Source: Listeria grayi DSM 20601 (GTDB taxonomy: Bacteria; Bacillota; Bacilli; Lactobacillales; Listeriaceae). From it: DNA of 64,000 nt. Of this stretch, positions 29,780-38,340 are shown in pieces. Every line of letters starts with the position of its first letter. Position 1 is the first letter of the stretch. The notes under the pieces were generated by a model. It had not been told where the DNA came from, made no database searches, and saw only the letters and a program-made list of their open reading frames with translations. Made by a program: the position numbers and the translations under genes. The DNA lies in assembly GCF_000148995.1 (NCBI RefSeq), contig NZ_GL538352.1, forward strand, positions 1,319,178 to 1,383,177, read 5' to 3'.

Positions 29780-30880
29780 TTAAACATTGAAACGGAAATG
29801 GACAACATCGCCGTCTTTCATTTCGTATTCTTTTCCTTCTAACCGAACTTTACCAGCTTCCTTAGCAGCATGTTCGGAGCCATATTCTACTAAAGCGTCA
29901 TAAGCGACAACTTCTGCTCGAATAAAGCCTCGTTCAAAGTCAGTGTGGATGATTCCAGCACACTGAGGAGCTTTCATTCCTTTTATAAAGGTCCAAGCAC
30001 GAACTTCTTGAACACCAGCTGTAAAGTAGGTAGCAAGACCAAGGAGGGAGTAAGCCGAACGGATAAGTTTATCAAGTCCGGATTCTTCAATGCCTAGAGC
30101 TTCTAAAAATTCAGCTTTATCATCGTCTTCCAACTCCGCGATTTCTTCTTCGGCGCGGGCACAAACGACGATTACTTCAGAATTTTCTTTGGCAGCAAAT
30201 TCTCTTACTGCTTGAACATATTTATTGTTATCTGGATCAGAAACTTCTTCTTCGCTTACATTAGCAACGTATAGGACCGGTTTTCTAGTAAGTAAAAACA
30301 GGTTGCGTACCACTTTCTCTTCTTCCTCGTTGAATTCAACTGTACGGGCAGGTAAATCGTTCAAAAAAGCTTCTTTTAATTTAGTTAGAACATTAAATTC
30401 GATAACAGCTTCTTTATCTTTTTGTTTTGCCAATTTTTCGACGCGGCTGAAACGTTTTTCAACGCTTTCTAAGTCTGCCAAAATCAATTCCAAGTTGATT
30501 GTCGTGATGTCGTCGATAGGATCGACCCGACCTTCAACGTGGGTGATATTCTCGTCGTCAAAACAGCGAGTCACGTGACAGATAGCGTCTACTTGGCGAA
30601 TATGAGAAAGAAATTTATTTCCTAGACCTTCACCTTTACTTGCGCCTTTAACGATTCCAGCGATATCCGTAAACTCAAATGTTGTTGGAACGGTTTTTTT
30701 AGGTTTGACTAGTTCTGTTAGTTTATTTAATCGGTTGTCAGGAACTTCGACGATACCGACGTTTGGATCAATGGTAGCAAAAGGGTAGTTCGCTGCTTCT
30801 GCACCAGCCTTTGTTATTGCGTTGAAAAGTGTGGATTTCCCGACGTTCGGAAGTCCAACAATACCAGCAGTTAATGCCAT
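29780..30880 (-). CDS. ychF: Redox-regulated ATPase/GTPase YchF (OLA1)
   Basis: Obg-family P-loop NTPase that prefers ATP and associates with ribosomes; in E. coli it is linked to oxidative stress and catalase activity. 366 residues, with GLPNVGKSTLFNAIT, the G3 region DIAGIVKGASKGEGLGN, a coiled-coil insert, and a C-terminal TGS domain ending DGDVVHFRFNV. ATG after AAAGGAGATT. It converges on katA and lies 60 bp downstream of gshF. Confidence 0.97.
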   Translation of the reverse strand: MALTAGIVGLPNVGKSTLFNAITKAGAEAANYPFATIDPNVGIVEVPDNRLNKLTELVKPKKTVPTTFEFTDIAGIVKGASKGEGLGNKFLSHIRQVDAICHVTRCFDDENITHVEGRVDPIDDITTINLELILADLESVEKRFSRVEKLAKQKDKEAVIEFNVLTKLKEAFLNDLPARTVEFNEEEEKVVRNLFLLTRKPVLYVANVSEEEVSDPDNNKYVQAVREFAAKENSEVIVVCARAEEEIAELEDDDKAEFLEALGIEESGLDKLIRSAYSLLGLATYFTAGVQEVRAWTFIKGMKAPQCAGIIHTDFERGFIRAEVVAYDALVEYGSEHAAKEAGKVRLEGKEYEMKDGDVVHFRFNV

Positions 30881-30940
30881 TTTTTAATCTCCTTTTCGCA
30901 TTTTATCACTATCGACTATTATAGCGGTTTTCTTTAGAAA

Positions 30941-33289
30941 TTAAAAGCCTCGTTTTTCTGGGAAAAGATAATCTAAGATTTTGTCGCCTATTTTTTTGCG
31001 TTCTCCTTCATAAGGGAAGCAGTGCATATGCATCGCAGGATTGAAATTAAGTTCGATAATACCATGTTTATGCGCTTCGTCATGGATCGAGGGAATGATG
31101 ATATCAACGCCGCAGATATGCGCATCGACGATCTGTGTACATTGGATCGCGATTTCTTTGTAAAAATCGGGCATTTGATCGGTGAAATCGATGCTGTCTC
31201 CGCCAGTACTGATATTGGAGTTCTCACGAAGATAGATCGTTTTGCCTGTTTCGGGAATGGATTCCCAGCTATATTGCTGCATTGAAAGCATCAGTGTTTC
31301 TTCCGGACCAGTAAGGATCTTTTCTAAAGGTTTCAAATGATCGGTCCCACGTAATGGATCTGCATTTTTTTGATCGACAAGTTCTTGGACGGTATGTTTG
31401 CCATCGCCAGTTACATTTGCCGGAATTCGTTTCAGGACTGCTTCGACTTTGTCATCAATAACTAGAAAACGGTATTCATCACCTTCGATAAATTCCTCGA
31501 TAATCACAGCTTCATCGTAGCTAAAAGCGATCTTCAATGCTTCTTGAAAGTCTTTTTCGGTAAAAGCATCTTTAAAAATACTGATTCCCCAGCCATAGTT
31601 AGTAGATTTTGGTTTCACAACAATCGCTTTTCCCGTGAAAAGGGGATAGGCGCTTTGTGCGGTTTCGATATCGGTGAAATTTTCGCCGAATGGAACGTTC
31701 ATGCCATGTTTGGCAAGGATCTTTTTAGTTACGACTTTATTTTCCATGACCAAGACAGAAACATAGTTGTCCTTAGCGGTTTTGCTGGCTTGTTTCACGT
31801 ATTCGATATGATCGCCTACAGAAAATGCCAAGAAATTGTCGGTAGCATCTAACACTTCTGTTTTGATACCGCGTTTTAAAGCGTCTTTCCAGATGATCTG
31901 GGTGGATAGCTCCATGTTTTCTGCACCTTTAAGCTGGTACGCAAGACCGTAGGATTTTTCTTGATAATCGGCTGCAAGAGCAAGATTACTTGCGATAAAG
32001 CCGTCTTTTTGTGCTGCAGAGATCGATTTGGCTGCGATTGTCTGCTGAGGATCGTCTACCATGGCGCGATGTTCGCTGATAACCTCCAGCAGGTGCTGTT
32101 GATCGGGTGCCAATGTTTCAATGATCTGTTGCATTTTGTCTAATTCCTGTTGAGCTGCTTCTTGGAAGGCGATCTTGCCTTCGGGATGGAGTTGTAGATC
32201 TGGTTGCGATAAACCGTTTCGGGCAATCAAGTCTTCGTTGGCTTCGATACTTGCTGCTGCTGTTTCCCATGTAATATCATCTTGATTTGTAAGCAATGCT
32301 GTTAGGAACATCAAATGGATGAGATGCAGCGTCTTTTTGGAAATGCCATTTAATTCGAACGGATTCAGGTCAATGGAACGAATTTCGAGATATTCAACGC
32401 CTTTTTCGGCTAAACTTTCCAATGTCTGATCTGTATGAGCATTTTTCAAGCGAATCGGATTGTAATATTCTCGCATACTATCAATAGTGCCGGCTTCGAT
32501 ATAGTTAGCGATCGACTGAATATAATTTTCAAAAGTATCATATTTAACATTTAAAGGTTCACTGTTTTTATACCCGTGAGCACTGTTTCGGAGCGACATT
32601 CCTGTTGGAAGATAGCTGCTGTTTTGATTTAAAGGCCTTGCATTTGAGATCGCAGTAAAGTCGTTTTCAAATACAGGACTTGCACCTGTCAGATATACGA
32701 GCAGCCAGCGTTTCTTCATAAAATAGCTAGCGACTTGCATGTACAGCTGATTTTTGAAGGTGTGATAAGTCGTATCTTCTGGAGCGCTTTTTTCGTATAG
32801 CTGTTTTAGAAAATCTTCAGCAAAAGAGAAGTTATAGTGGATGCCAGATAATAATTGAATCTTCTTCCCGTATTCTTTCGCTAAATGTTCGCGGTAAACA
32901 CGGTGTTCGCTATCCTTGGTTTTGTAGACGGCAATAGGGATATCTTTTTCTGGCGGCAAAATCGCCGGATTGCTGGATGGCCATAATAATTCCTCGCCGA
33001 TTTCATTGTTCACGATATTATTAAGGTTGTGTAAAGCATCGTAAACTTCATTTACGGAACCACACACGGGCGTGATCATTTCCACTTGGCTTTCGGAAAA
33101 ATCGGTTTTGATGTTGCAATTGTCTTCTTTAGGGCCGAATATCGCTGGATGAGGGGTAAGTGCCAAGTGCCCGTTCCGATCCACCCGTAAATTTTCTTTT
33201 TCCAGACCAAAGTTCCCTTTGAAAAATGCTTTTGAGAGAGCAACATCCTTTTCTAAAAGATGCAATAACTGTTTATTGAGTAGTTCCAT
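30941..33289 (-). CDS. gshF: Bifunctional glutamate-cysteine ligase / glutathione synthetase
   Basis: Makes glutathione from Glu, Cys and Gly with a single protein. 782 residues: N-terminal gamma-glutamylcysteine ligase domain (KGNFGLEKENLRVDRNGH onward, to about 450) and C-terminal ATP-grasp domain (VVKPKSTNYGWGISIF, EEFIEGDEYRFLVID, ELNFNPAMHMH). This fusion is known in Listeria and streptococci, and in L. monocytogenes glutathione activates PrfA. ATG after AGGAGTG. An imperfect inverted repeat lies at 33334-33360 in the divergent upstream gap. Confidence 0.97.
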   Translation of the reverse strand: MELLNKQLLHLLEKDVALSKAFFKGNFGLEKENLRVDRNGHLALTPHPAIFGPKEDNCNIKTDFSESQVEMITPVCGSVNEVYDALHNLNNIVNNEIGEELLWPSSNPAILPPEKDIPIAVYKTKDSEHRVYREHLAKEYGKKIQLLSGIHYNFSFAEDFLKQLYEKSAPEDTTYHTFKNQLYMQVASYFMKKRWLLVYLTGASPVFENDFTAISNARPLNQNSSYLPTGMSLRNSAHGYKNSEPLNVKYDTFENYIQSIANYIEAGTIDSMREYYNPIRLKNAHTDQTLESLAEKGVEYLEIRSIDLNPFELNGISKKTLHLIHLMFLTALLTNQDDITWETAAASIEANEDLIARNGLSQPDLQLHPEGKIAFQEAAQQELDKMQQIIETLAPDQQHLLEVISEHRAMVDDPQQTIAAKSISAAQKDGFIASNLALAADYQEKSYGLAYQLKGAENMELSTQIIWKDALKRGIKTEVLDATDNFLAFSVGDHIEYVKQASKTAKDNYVSVLVMENKVVTKKILAKHGMNVPFGENFTDIETAQSAYPLFTGKAIVVKPKSTNYGWGISIFKDAFTEKDFQEALKIAFSYDEAVIIEEFIEGDEYRFLVIDDKVEAVLKRIPANVTGDGKHTVQELVDQKNADPLRGTDHLKPLEKILTGPEETLMLSMQQYSWESIPETGKTIYLRENSNISTGGDSIDFTDQMPDFYKEIAIQCTQIVDAHICGVDIIIPSIHDEAHKHGIIELNFNPAMHMHCFPYEGERKKIGDKILDYLFPEKRGF

Positions 33290-33333
33290 GTTTTCACTCC
33301 TGCCTTCGGATAATTACTAAAATAATAGTACAA

Positions 33334-33360
33334 CAATTAAGGCAAATAGCCTAATAATTG
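33334..33360. repeat. Inverted repeat between gshF and the ABC operon
   Basis: CAATTA-AGGC and GCCT-AATAATTG arms around AAATA (bulge on one side). It lies between divergent genes and could be an operator or weak hairpin. Confidence 0.4.
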
Positions 33361-33416
33361 ATTTTGTCAATGCAAATGCTTGGATAAAACGATATAATAA
33401 TGGGGAGGTGATGATA

Positions 33417-34304
33417 ATGCATGTACATGGGCTTGCCAAAACGATTGAAAACAAGTCGGTACTAAGTGATATTAACTTTGATTTGAAGCCAGGGGAGATA
33501 ACTGCATTGATCGGTAGGAACGGCGTTGGTAAAACCACATTATTTTCGACGCTGACGGGAATCTATACGCCGGATGCAGGGGATGTCATGATCGACGGGA
33601 AAAACGTGTACAGACAGCCAGAGGTGAAACGGCATATTTTCTTCTTGGAAGATAATATGAATTATTTCAATACATATAGTGTTAAGGCAGTAGTGCAGAT
33701 CTATCAGTCTGTTTACTCGTCGTTTGACCGCGAGTATTTTCTGATGCTGATGAACAAGTTCAATCTGCCGATAAAGGCGAAATTGATGTCTTTTTCAAAA
33801 GGAAGGAAAGCGCTGTTTTTTATTATTTTAGCATTTTCATTAAATGTAAGGTATCTTTTGTTGGATGAGCCAATGGATGGGTTAGATTATATTGTTAAAG
33901 ATAAGATCTTGGCATTTTTATCGGAAGCCGTGGCTGCTAAGCAAACGAGTGTGTTGATTGCTTCTCACCGGTTAGACGAATTGGAAGAGATCGCGGATCG
34001 GGTCTTGATCTTAAAAGGCTCACATATCGAATTGGACTACTATATGGATGAGATCCGTACGCGTGCTTTGAAGATTCAAGTTGCGTTCAAGACGAACAAA
34101 GTGCCTGCCTTTGTTAAATCCGGGGCGAAACTTTTAGCGCGGAATGGGCGGATCTATACATTATTGATCGAAGAAAATGTCGAAGCGTTCTGTAAAGAGA
34201 TCCAAGGACAACAGCCGATCTTATATGAGGAATTGCCAATCAAGATCGCGGATATTTTCCGAGTATATCTGGCGGATGAAAAAGTGGAGTATTACGAGAT
34301 CTAG
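33417..34304 (+). CDS. ABC transporter ATP-binding protein
   Basis: Cytosolic ATPase of an export-type ABC system, pairing with the permease downstream. About 296 residues: Walker A GRNGVGKTT, Walker B YLLLDEPMDGLD and switch His in IASHRLDEL. The signature is SFSKG instead of LSGGQ, as in bacitracin- or acetoin-type (YtrB) ATPases. The frame begins at 33408, but ATG 33417 is 8 nt after GGGGAGG. A -10 TATAAT at 33393-33398 is very close upstream. No GntR-type regulator, often linked to this family, is present. Confidence 0.92.
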   Translation: MHVHGLAKTIENKSVLSDINFDLKPGEITALIGRNGVGKTTLFSTLTGIYTPDAGDVMIDGKNVYRQPEVKRHIFFLEDNMNYFNTYSVKAVVQIYQSVYSSFDREYFLMLMNKFNLPIKAKLMSFSKGRKALFFIILAFSLNVRYLLLDEPMDGLDYIVKDKILAFLSEAVAAKQTSVLIASHRLDELEEIADRVLILKGSHIELDYYMDEIRTRALKIQVAFKTNKVPAFVKSGAKLLARNGRIYTLLIEENVEAFCKEIQGQQPILYEELPIKIADIFRVYLADEKVEYYEI

Positions 34305-34337
34305 TCTTAATTTGGTAAGAAGGGATGAAGCGCGGAA

Positions 34338-35456
34338 ATGAACACAAAGGGTTTATGGTACAAGGAATGGCGTAATATGAGATGGATGATGTTAGTTGTA
34401 TTCGTACTGTTTGGTTTGGCGTTTATCTGGGGACTTAGCAATGATGCCAAGCAATGGCAAAGCTCGAAGGATTTCTATGCATCGAAGGAGTTTGCAAAAC
34501 AACAAAAAGAAGATGATCATCCGGTCACAGAAGCTGAGATCAAAGCAGATCTGACCGTAGTCTATGTAACAATGCCATTATATGATGATTTTCTACCTCA
34601 GAAATATCGGGACAATATTCCTTATGTATTATCTTTTACTTCGGACTCATTTATGACGATTCTTTATGTCGCGGTTTTTGCTCTGGGAATAACGGCGGTC
34701 GTGTTTGAGAGGTATACGAGAGGAAATCGGTTTACGGCGATGTTGCCGTACAAGCGTTCCAGTATCATGGCGGTGAAGCTGATACTTGGGATTGGGACGA
34801 TCATTTTTAGTTATATATTTAGTGCCTTTATGGGATGGTCTTATTTCACGAGCAGGATTCCGGATAGATATTTGGACGTGGACGTACACAAATTTCTGAT
34901 CGATATGGGTGGGGCGCTGATTTCCTTTATTTTGATTTTTATGCTCGCGATCATCATCGGATTATTGGTCGCGTCTCCAGCGGCTGGCGTTATCGTAGCG
35001 GCCTGCGCAGAATTGGTACCGCTGCTCTTTATGAGCGGGATAAGTAAAATAAATGATATCATTCATCCCAACTTAGAAGGGTCAGCATCGAAAAAATTCG
35101 TGGAGATGAGTGACTATTTCAGCATGTTCAATCCGTTTAGCTATGAAAGTTCAGGCTGGCTGCTATTGACGGTAAGTTCAGGCATTGCTGTTTTTCTGAT
35201 CGTGATCGCAGTCCTTTTATTCCACTTTCAAAAGTTGGAGCGAAATGGGCAGATGTTTGCTTTCAGATGGGTAAAATGGCCGTTCATTTTTTTGACTTCG
35301 TTGAGTATCGGCATCTTGGTAGCGAACATGAGCGGAGGCAATAATTTATGGATATATCTTGGCTGGATGATTGGATTTATGGCGATTAGTATGGCGGTCA
35401 TTATTCTCATTTTGGTAAAAGCAAAAGGTCTTTTCCAAATGGCGAAAACGAATTAA
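34338..35456 (+). CDS. ABC-2 type transporter permease
   Basis: Membrane partner of the preceding ATPase. 372 residues with a first span at about 14-32, an extracellular loop of about 70 residues, and then at least six spans, including ILYVAVFALGITAVVF and IFMLAIIIGLLVASPAAGVIV. The substrate is unknown; such pairs often handle antimicrobial peptides or lipids. 33 bp after the ATPase gene, one operon. Confidence 0.9.
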   Translation: MNTKGLWYKEWRNMRWMMLVVFVLFGLAFIWGLSNDAKQWQSSKDFYASKEFAKQQKEDDHPVTEAEIKADLTVVYVTMPLYDDFLPQKYRDNIPYVLSFTSDSFMTILYVAVFALGITAVVFERYTRGNRFTAMLPYKRSSIMAVKLILGIGTIIFSYIFSAFMGWSYFTSRIPDRYLDVDVHKFLIDMGGALISFILIFMLAIIIGLLVASPAAGVIVAACAELVPLLFMSGISKINDIIHPNLEGSASKKFVEMSDYFSMFNPFSYESSGWLLLTVSSGIAVFLIVIAVLLFHFQKLERNGQMFAFRWVKWPFIFLTSLSIGILVANMSGGNNLWIYLGWMIGFMAISMAVIILILVKAKGLFQMAKTN

Positions 35457-35525
35457 ATTAATCATTCCCCCGAGCTGAGTTATTAGGTATAATGGTAATA
35501 GAACCTAAAAAGGGAGGATACAGTT

Positions 35526-36206
35526 TTGACGAATGAGCAAACGCAAGCAGATAATGAACAAATGAAAGCGCAATTAACGAAGCGCAATCTTCAATATATA
35601 CAAGAAGTGGAGAAACAATTAAAGCTGCAGAATTATTCTGAAGCGCAATTGACAACTAAAATTGAAGAAATGTGCACTAAAATTTTAGAAAAACAAAAAC
35701 AAGGAATAACGGCTAGACAGTTATTCAATGCAACACCCACAGAATATGTCCGGTCGCTGAACGCTAAACCAGAACGTGGCGGCAGTAGACAGGAAGAGGG
35801 CGAAACGAGCCGATTGTGGATCGGTATCGACGGCGGTCTGCTTATTTTCGGAGTAATGATGCTTGTAACTGGATTGACTTCTCTTTTCCAAAAAAATAGT
35901 GGTAATGTGGATCAGCTAGGACTGCTGGTTCTTATCCTTACGGGTGTACTTGGTGGATTTGCCATGATCATTTTCCGTAAATATGCACAGGAAATGAAGC
36001 GTGGGTCAAAAGGCGGGACAGCGAGATATATCTTGGTTGCGCTGGGTATCGTAGTAGCGTGGATGATCATTATGACGGTCGTACAAGCGTTTATTCCAAA
36101 ACAAATCAATATTCCGGTCAATCCGATCGCAGCAGTTATTATCGGAGCAATCGCGATCGCAGCACGTTTTTACGTGAAGAAAAAGAAGAATATCCCATCG
36201 ATTTAA
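35526..36206 (+). CDS. DUF1129 family membrane protein
   Basis: A 226-residue protein with a charged N-terminal domain (about 1-95, mostly helical, MTNEQTQADNEQMKAQLTKR) and four hydrophobic segments from about 100 to 215, the layout of DUF1129 proteins. Function unknown. TTG start after AAAGGGAGG, with a -10-like TATAAT at about 35488. It follows the ABC permease by about 70 bp and may have its own promoter. Confidence 0.82.
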   Translation: MTNEQTQADNEQMKAQLTKRNLQYIQEVEKQLKLQNYSEAQLTTKIEEMCTKILEKQKQGITARQLFNATPTEYVRSLNAKPERGGSRQEEGETSRLWIGIDGGLLIFGVMMLVTGLTSLFQKNSGNVDQLGLLVLILTGVLGGFAMIIFRKYAQEMKRGSKGGTARYILVALGIVVAWMIIMTVVQAFIPKQINIPVNPIAAVIIGAIAIAARFYVKKKKNIPSI

Positions 36207-36232
36207 GTAACAACTGGTCCTAATGGAAACTT

Positions 36233-36246
36233 ATTTCCCAGGAAAT
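36233..36246. other. Noc-binding-type site, one mismatch
   Basis: ATTTCCCAGGAAAT, one base off the NBS consensus, in the leader just upstream of the RpiR-type gene. Confidence 0.7.
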
Positions 36247-36273
36247 GATTGGAAGAAGGAAAGTGGGGATGAG

Positions 36274-37023
36274 ATGTTTTTATATGAAACTGTCAGCAAA
36301 TTTACAGAAACAGAGCATCACTTGTATCGGTATATAGTAGAGAATAAAGATAGAGTGATGTATATGCGCGTCAGAGAGCTCTCAGAGGCGACACATGTGT
36401 CGCCGGCATCCATTGTACGTTTTACTCGTAAACTGGGCTGTGAAGGCTTCTCTGAGTTCAAGGTGAAGTTAAAACAAGAAGCACTACGGATCGGGGAGAA
36501 AAAGGCGCTGGATTCGGTCGAAGTCTTGGAAGCCTTTTTTGAGAGAACATTGAACCGTGATTACGACAAGCAGCTGGAAGAGGCTGTCGACATGATTCAT
36601 GCTGCCAGCTTGGTAGTATTTCTCGGGATCGGGACTTCCGGTATTCTAGCAGAATATGGCTCGCGCTTTTTCTCAAACTTGCGTAAACGAACTTTTTATA
36701 TCAAAGATCCGTTTTATCCCAATCCTGGCGAACAGTTTGATAACGCGGTAATGATCATTCTTTCTGAATCTGGCGAGACCGATCAAGTCATCGAACAGGC
36801 GCAAAATATGCAGCTTTATGGCAGCAAGATCATTAGTATCACGAATAATAACCGCAATACCCTTTCAAAATTGTCCGATATCAATATCCCTTATTTCGTA
36901 ACGCAAGAGATGGTGGGGAAAACGAACGTTACTACTCAACTACCTGTGCTTTTCTTATTAGAAGCAATGGCGAAGAAAAACTATAATTTGGAACTCAAGC
37001 AGCAGCGTGATAGTAATAAATAA
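36274..37023 (+). CDS. RpiR/MurR-family transcriptional regulator
   Basis: Sugar-phosphate-responsive regulator of about 249 residues. The N-terminal HTH_6 domain is MRVRELSEATHVSPASIVRF, and the C-terminal SIS domain (VVFLGIGTSGILAEYGSRFF onward) binds a phosphosugar. The frame begins at 36223; I prefer the ATG at 36274, which has GGGGATGAG upstream and a standard N-terminus. It is convergent with, and adjacent to, the beta-glucoside PTS operon that it probably controls. A palindrome at 39734-39746 is a candidate operator. Confidence 0.9.
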   Translation: MFLYETVSKFTETEHHLYRYIVENKDRVMYMRVRELSEATHVSPASIVRFTRKLGCEGFSEFKVKLKQEALRIGEKKALDSVEVLEAFFERTLNRDYDKQLEEAVDMIHAASLVVFLGIGTSGILAEYGSRFFSNLRKRTFYIKDPFYPNPGEQFDNAVMIILSESGETDQVIEQAQNMQLYGSKIISITNNNRNTLSKLSDINIPYFVTQEMVGKTNVTTQLPVLFLLEAMAKKNYNLELKQQRDSNK

Positions 37024-37027
37024 ACTG

Positions 37028-37059
37028 AAAGACGGCTCGCTAATAGGGTCGTCTTTTTT
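37028..37059 (+). terminator. Terminator after the RpiR-type gene
   Basis: Stem AAAGACG/CGTCTTT with a long loop and a T-run. Confidence 0.75.
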
Positions 37060-37067
37060 AATACAAA

Positions 37068-37102
37068 AAAAAACAGCTACCTGATTACAGATAGCTGTTT
37101 TT
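37068..37102 (-). terminator. Terminator of the PTS operon
   Basis: Stem AACAGCTA/TAGCTGTT, 12-nt loop, flanked by A9 and T5 runs. It lies just past the EIIA stop on the minus strand and could act in both directions. Confidence 0.88.
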
Positions 37103-37105
37103 GCC

Positions 37106-37417
37106 TTATTTCTCGATTTTACGATAAACATGGACGAACTCTGCAACGAGTTCTTTCAGTGTTTCAGTCGTGATCAATAGATCTTCTGCGTGGATAAGTA
37201 GCAGTTTGAATTCGATCGTTTCGCCGGAAGCCTCTTTTTGAATAAGTCCGTGATGGACGTGGTGGCCGTTATTCAAGTTTTCGTTGCCTTCCTTGAGCTT
37301 CGCCTCGGCTTCTTCAAAATCACCTTCACGAGCCGCTCTGAGCCCCTCTAAGTAAGAGCTTCTTGCTGAACCGACTTCACTGATCATGTTGAAAATGATT
37401 ATCTCTAATTCATTCAT
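37106..37417 (-). CDS. PTS lactose/cellobiose family EIIA component
   Basis: Soluble phosphocarrier of a lactose/cellobiose-type phosphotransferase system. 103 residues, all helical: MNELEIIIFNMISEVGSARSS, then the phosphorylatable His in LLLIHAEDLL near residue 77. Its ATG shares one base with the ROK kinase stop (TAATG), so the two are coupled. It works with the EIIC gene of the same operon; the EIIB partner is not in the window. Confidence 0.94.
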   Translation of the reverse strand: MNELEIIIFNMISEVGSARSSYLEGLRAAREGDFEEAEAKLKEGNENLNNGHHVHHGLIQKEASGETIEFKLLLIHAEDLLITTETLKELVAEFVHVYRKIEK

Positions 37418-38319
37418 TATACATTTACCTCCTTATGCCTGCTCAAATGGTGATAGACAGCACCAAGCAAGCCAGCTTGGTTTTTATGGGTAGCACTTAG
37501 CAGGATCGTGTCCCGCAGGCCGAACCAGTCCATTTTTTCTTGTAGTTCTTGGATGAAAGTAGGTCTGCTTGTTATCCCGCCGCCAATAAAAATGTGCGTC
37601 GGATCGAACAAGTAGATCAAGTTGTACAACCCCGCGCAAATATCATTATAGAAATTTTCTACAAGACGAATGCAGACAGGGTCATGGTTGTCATACCCAG
37701 CAAAAATCTCTTCTCCTGTTACAGCTGCATAGGCTTTGCCTGTTTGCTCCGCGTATTGCTTCCGCAAAATGTGCATGGTAGCTGTTTGATTCAGTGTATA
37801 GCTCCCAGGAGAGAAGGAGCCGGGACGGGAACTGAACATATAGCCGAACTCCCCAGCGCGGAAACGCCCCCCACGGATCAATTTCCCACTTGAAAAGATG
37901 CCGCCGCCGATTCCTGTTCCAATCGTCAGGCAAAGAAAATCATCTAGTTCTTGTGCTGCTCCCAACCATTTTTCAGCAAGCAGTGCGCAATTTGCGTCAT
38001 TTTCGATACTTGCCGGCAAATGTATTTCTTTTTCGATCCATTCGAGAATGTTGAAATCATCAAAATCACGAATAGCTCCTCCCATAGTGATCAGACCTGT
38101 TTCCGGGTTCACATATCCCGGCGCGCTGATCGCGATTCTTGTAACTTCCGGATGAGTAGCTATCCAGCCCTTTATTCCGTCTAAGATCTCTTGGCCGTTA
38201 AAGGCGGTTATATTTTTCGACTCGATGGCAGTTATTTCTCCAGTTGGCAAAACGACCCCCATTTTAAGGGCCGTTCCACCAATATCGAAAGCTGCAAATT
38301 GAGTTTTACTTGTTGTCAT
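37417..38319 (-). CDS. ROK-family sugar kinase
   Basis: ROK protein of 300 residues without an N-terminal helix-turn-helix, so a kinase and not a repressor. ATP site FDIGGTALKMGVV at the N-terminus, catalytic Asp in ENDANCALLAE, and GTGIGGGIF. The usual cysteine zinc cluster of glucokinases is not obvious. Likely substrate: glucose or another sugar released by the linked beta-glucosidase. I start at ATG 38319 because the GTG at 38328 overlaps the AGGAAG site. Confidence 0.9.
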   Translation of the reverse strand: MTTSKTQFAAFDIGGTALKMGVVLPTGEITAIESKNITAFNGQEILDGIKGWIATHPEVTRIAISAPGYVNPETGLITMGGAIRDFDDFNILEWIEKEIHLPASIENDANCALLAEKWLGAAQELDDFLCLTIGTGIGGGIFSSGKLIRGGRFRAGEFGYMFSSRPGSFSPGSYTLNQTATMHILRKQYAEQTGKAYAAVTGEEIFAGYDNHDPVCIRLVENFYNDICAGLYNLIYLFDPTHIFIGGGITSRPTFIQELQEKMDWFGLRDTILLSATHKNQAGLLGAVYHHLSRHKEVNV

Positions 38320-38340
38320 TATATTCACTTCCTAAGTTGC

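Noticed and set aside
31784-31806. TGTTTCACGTATT as parS inside gshF
   Set aside because: Only the left half matches; the right arm is absent.
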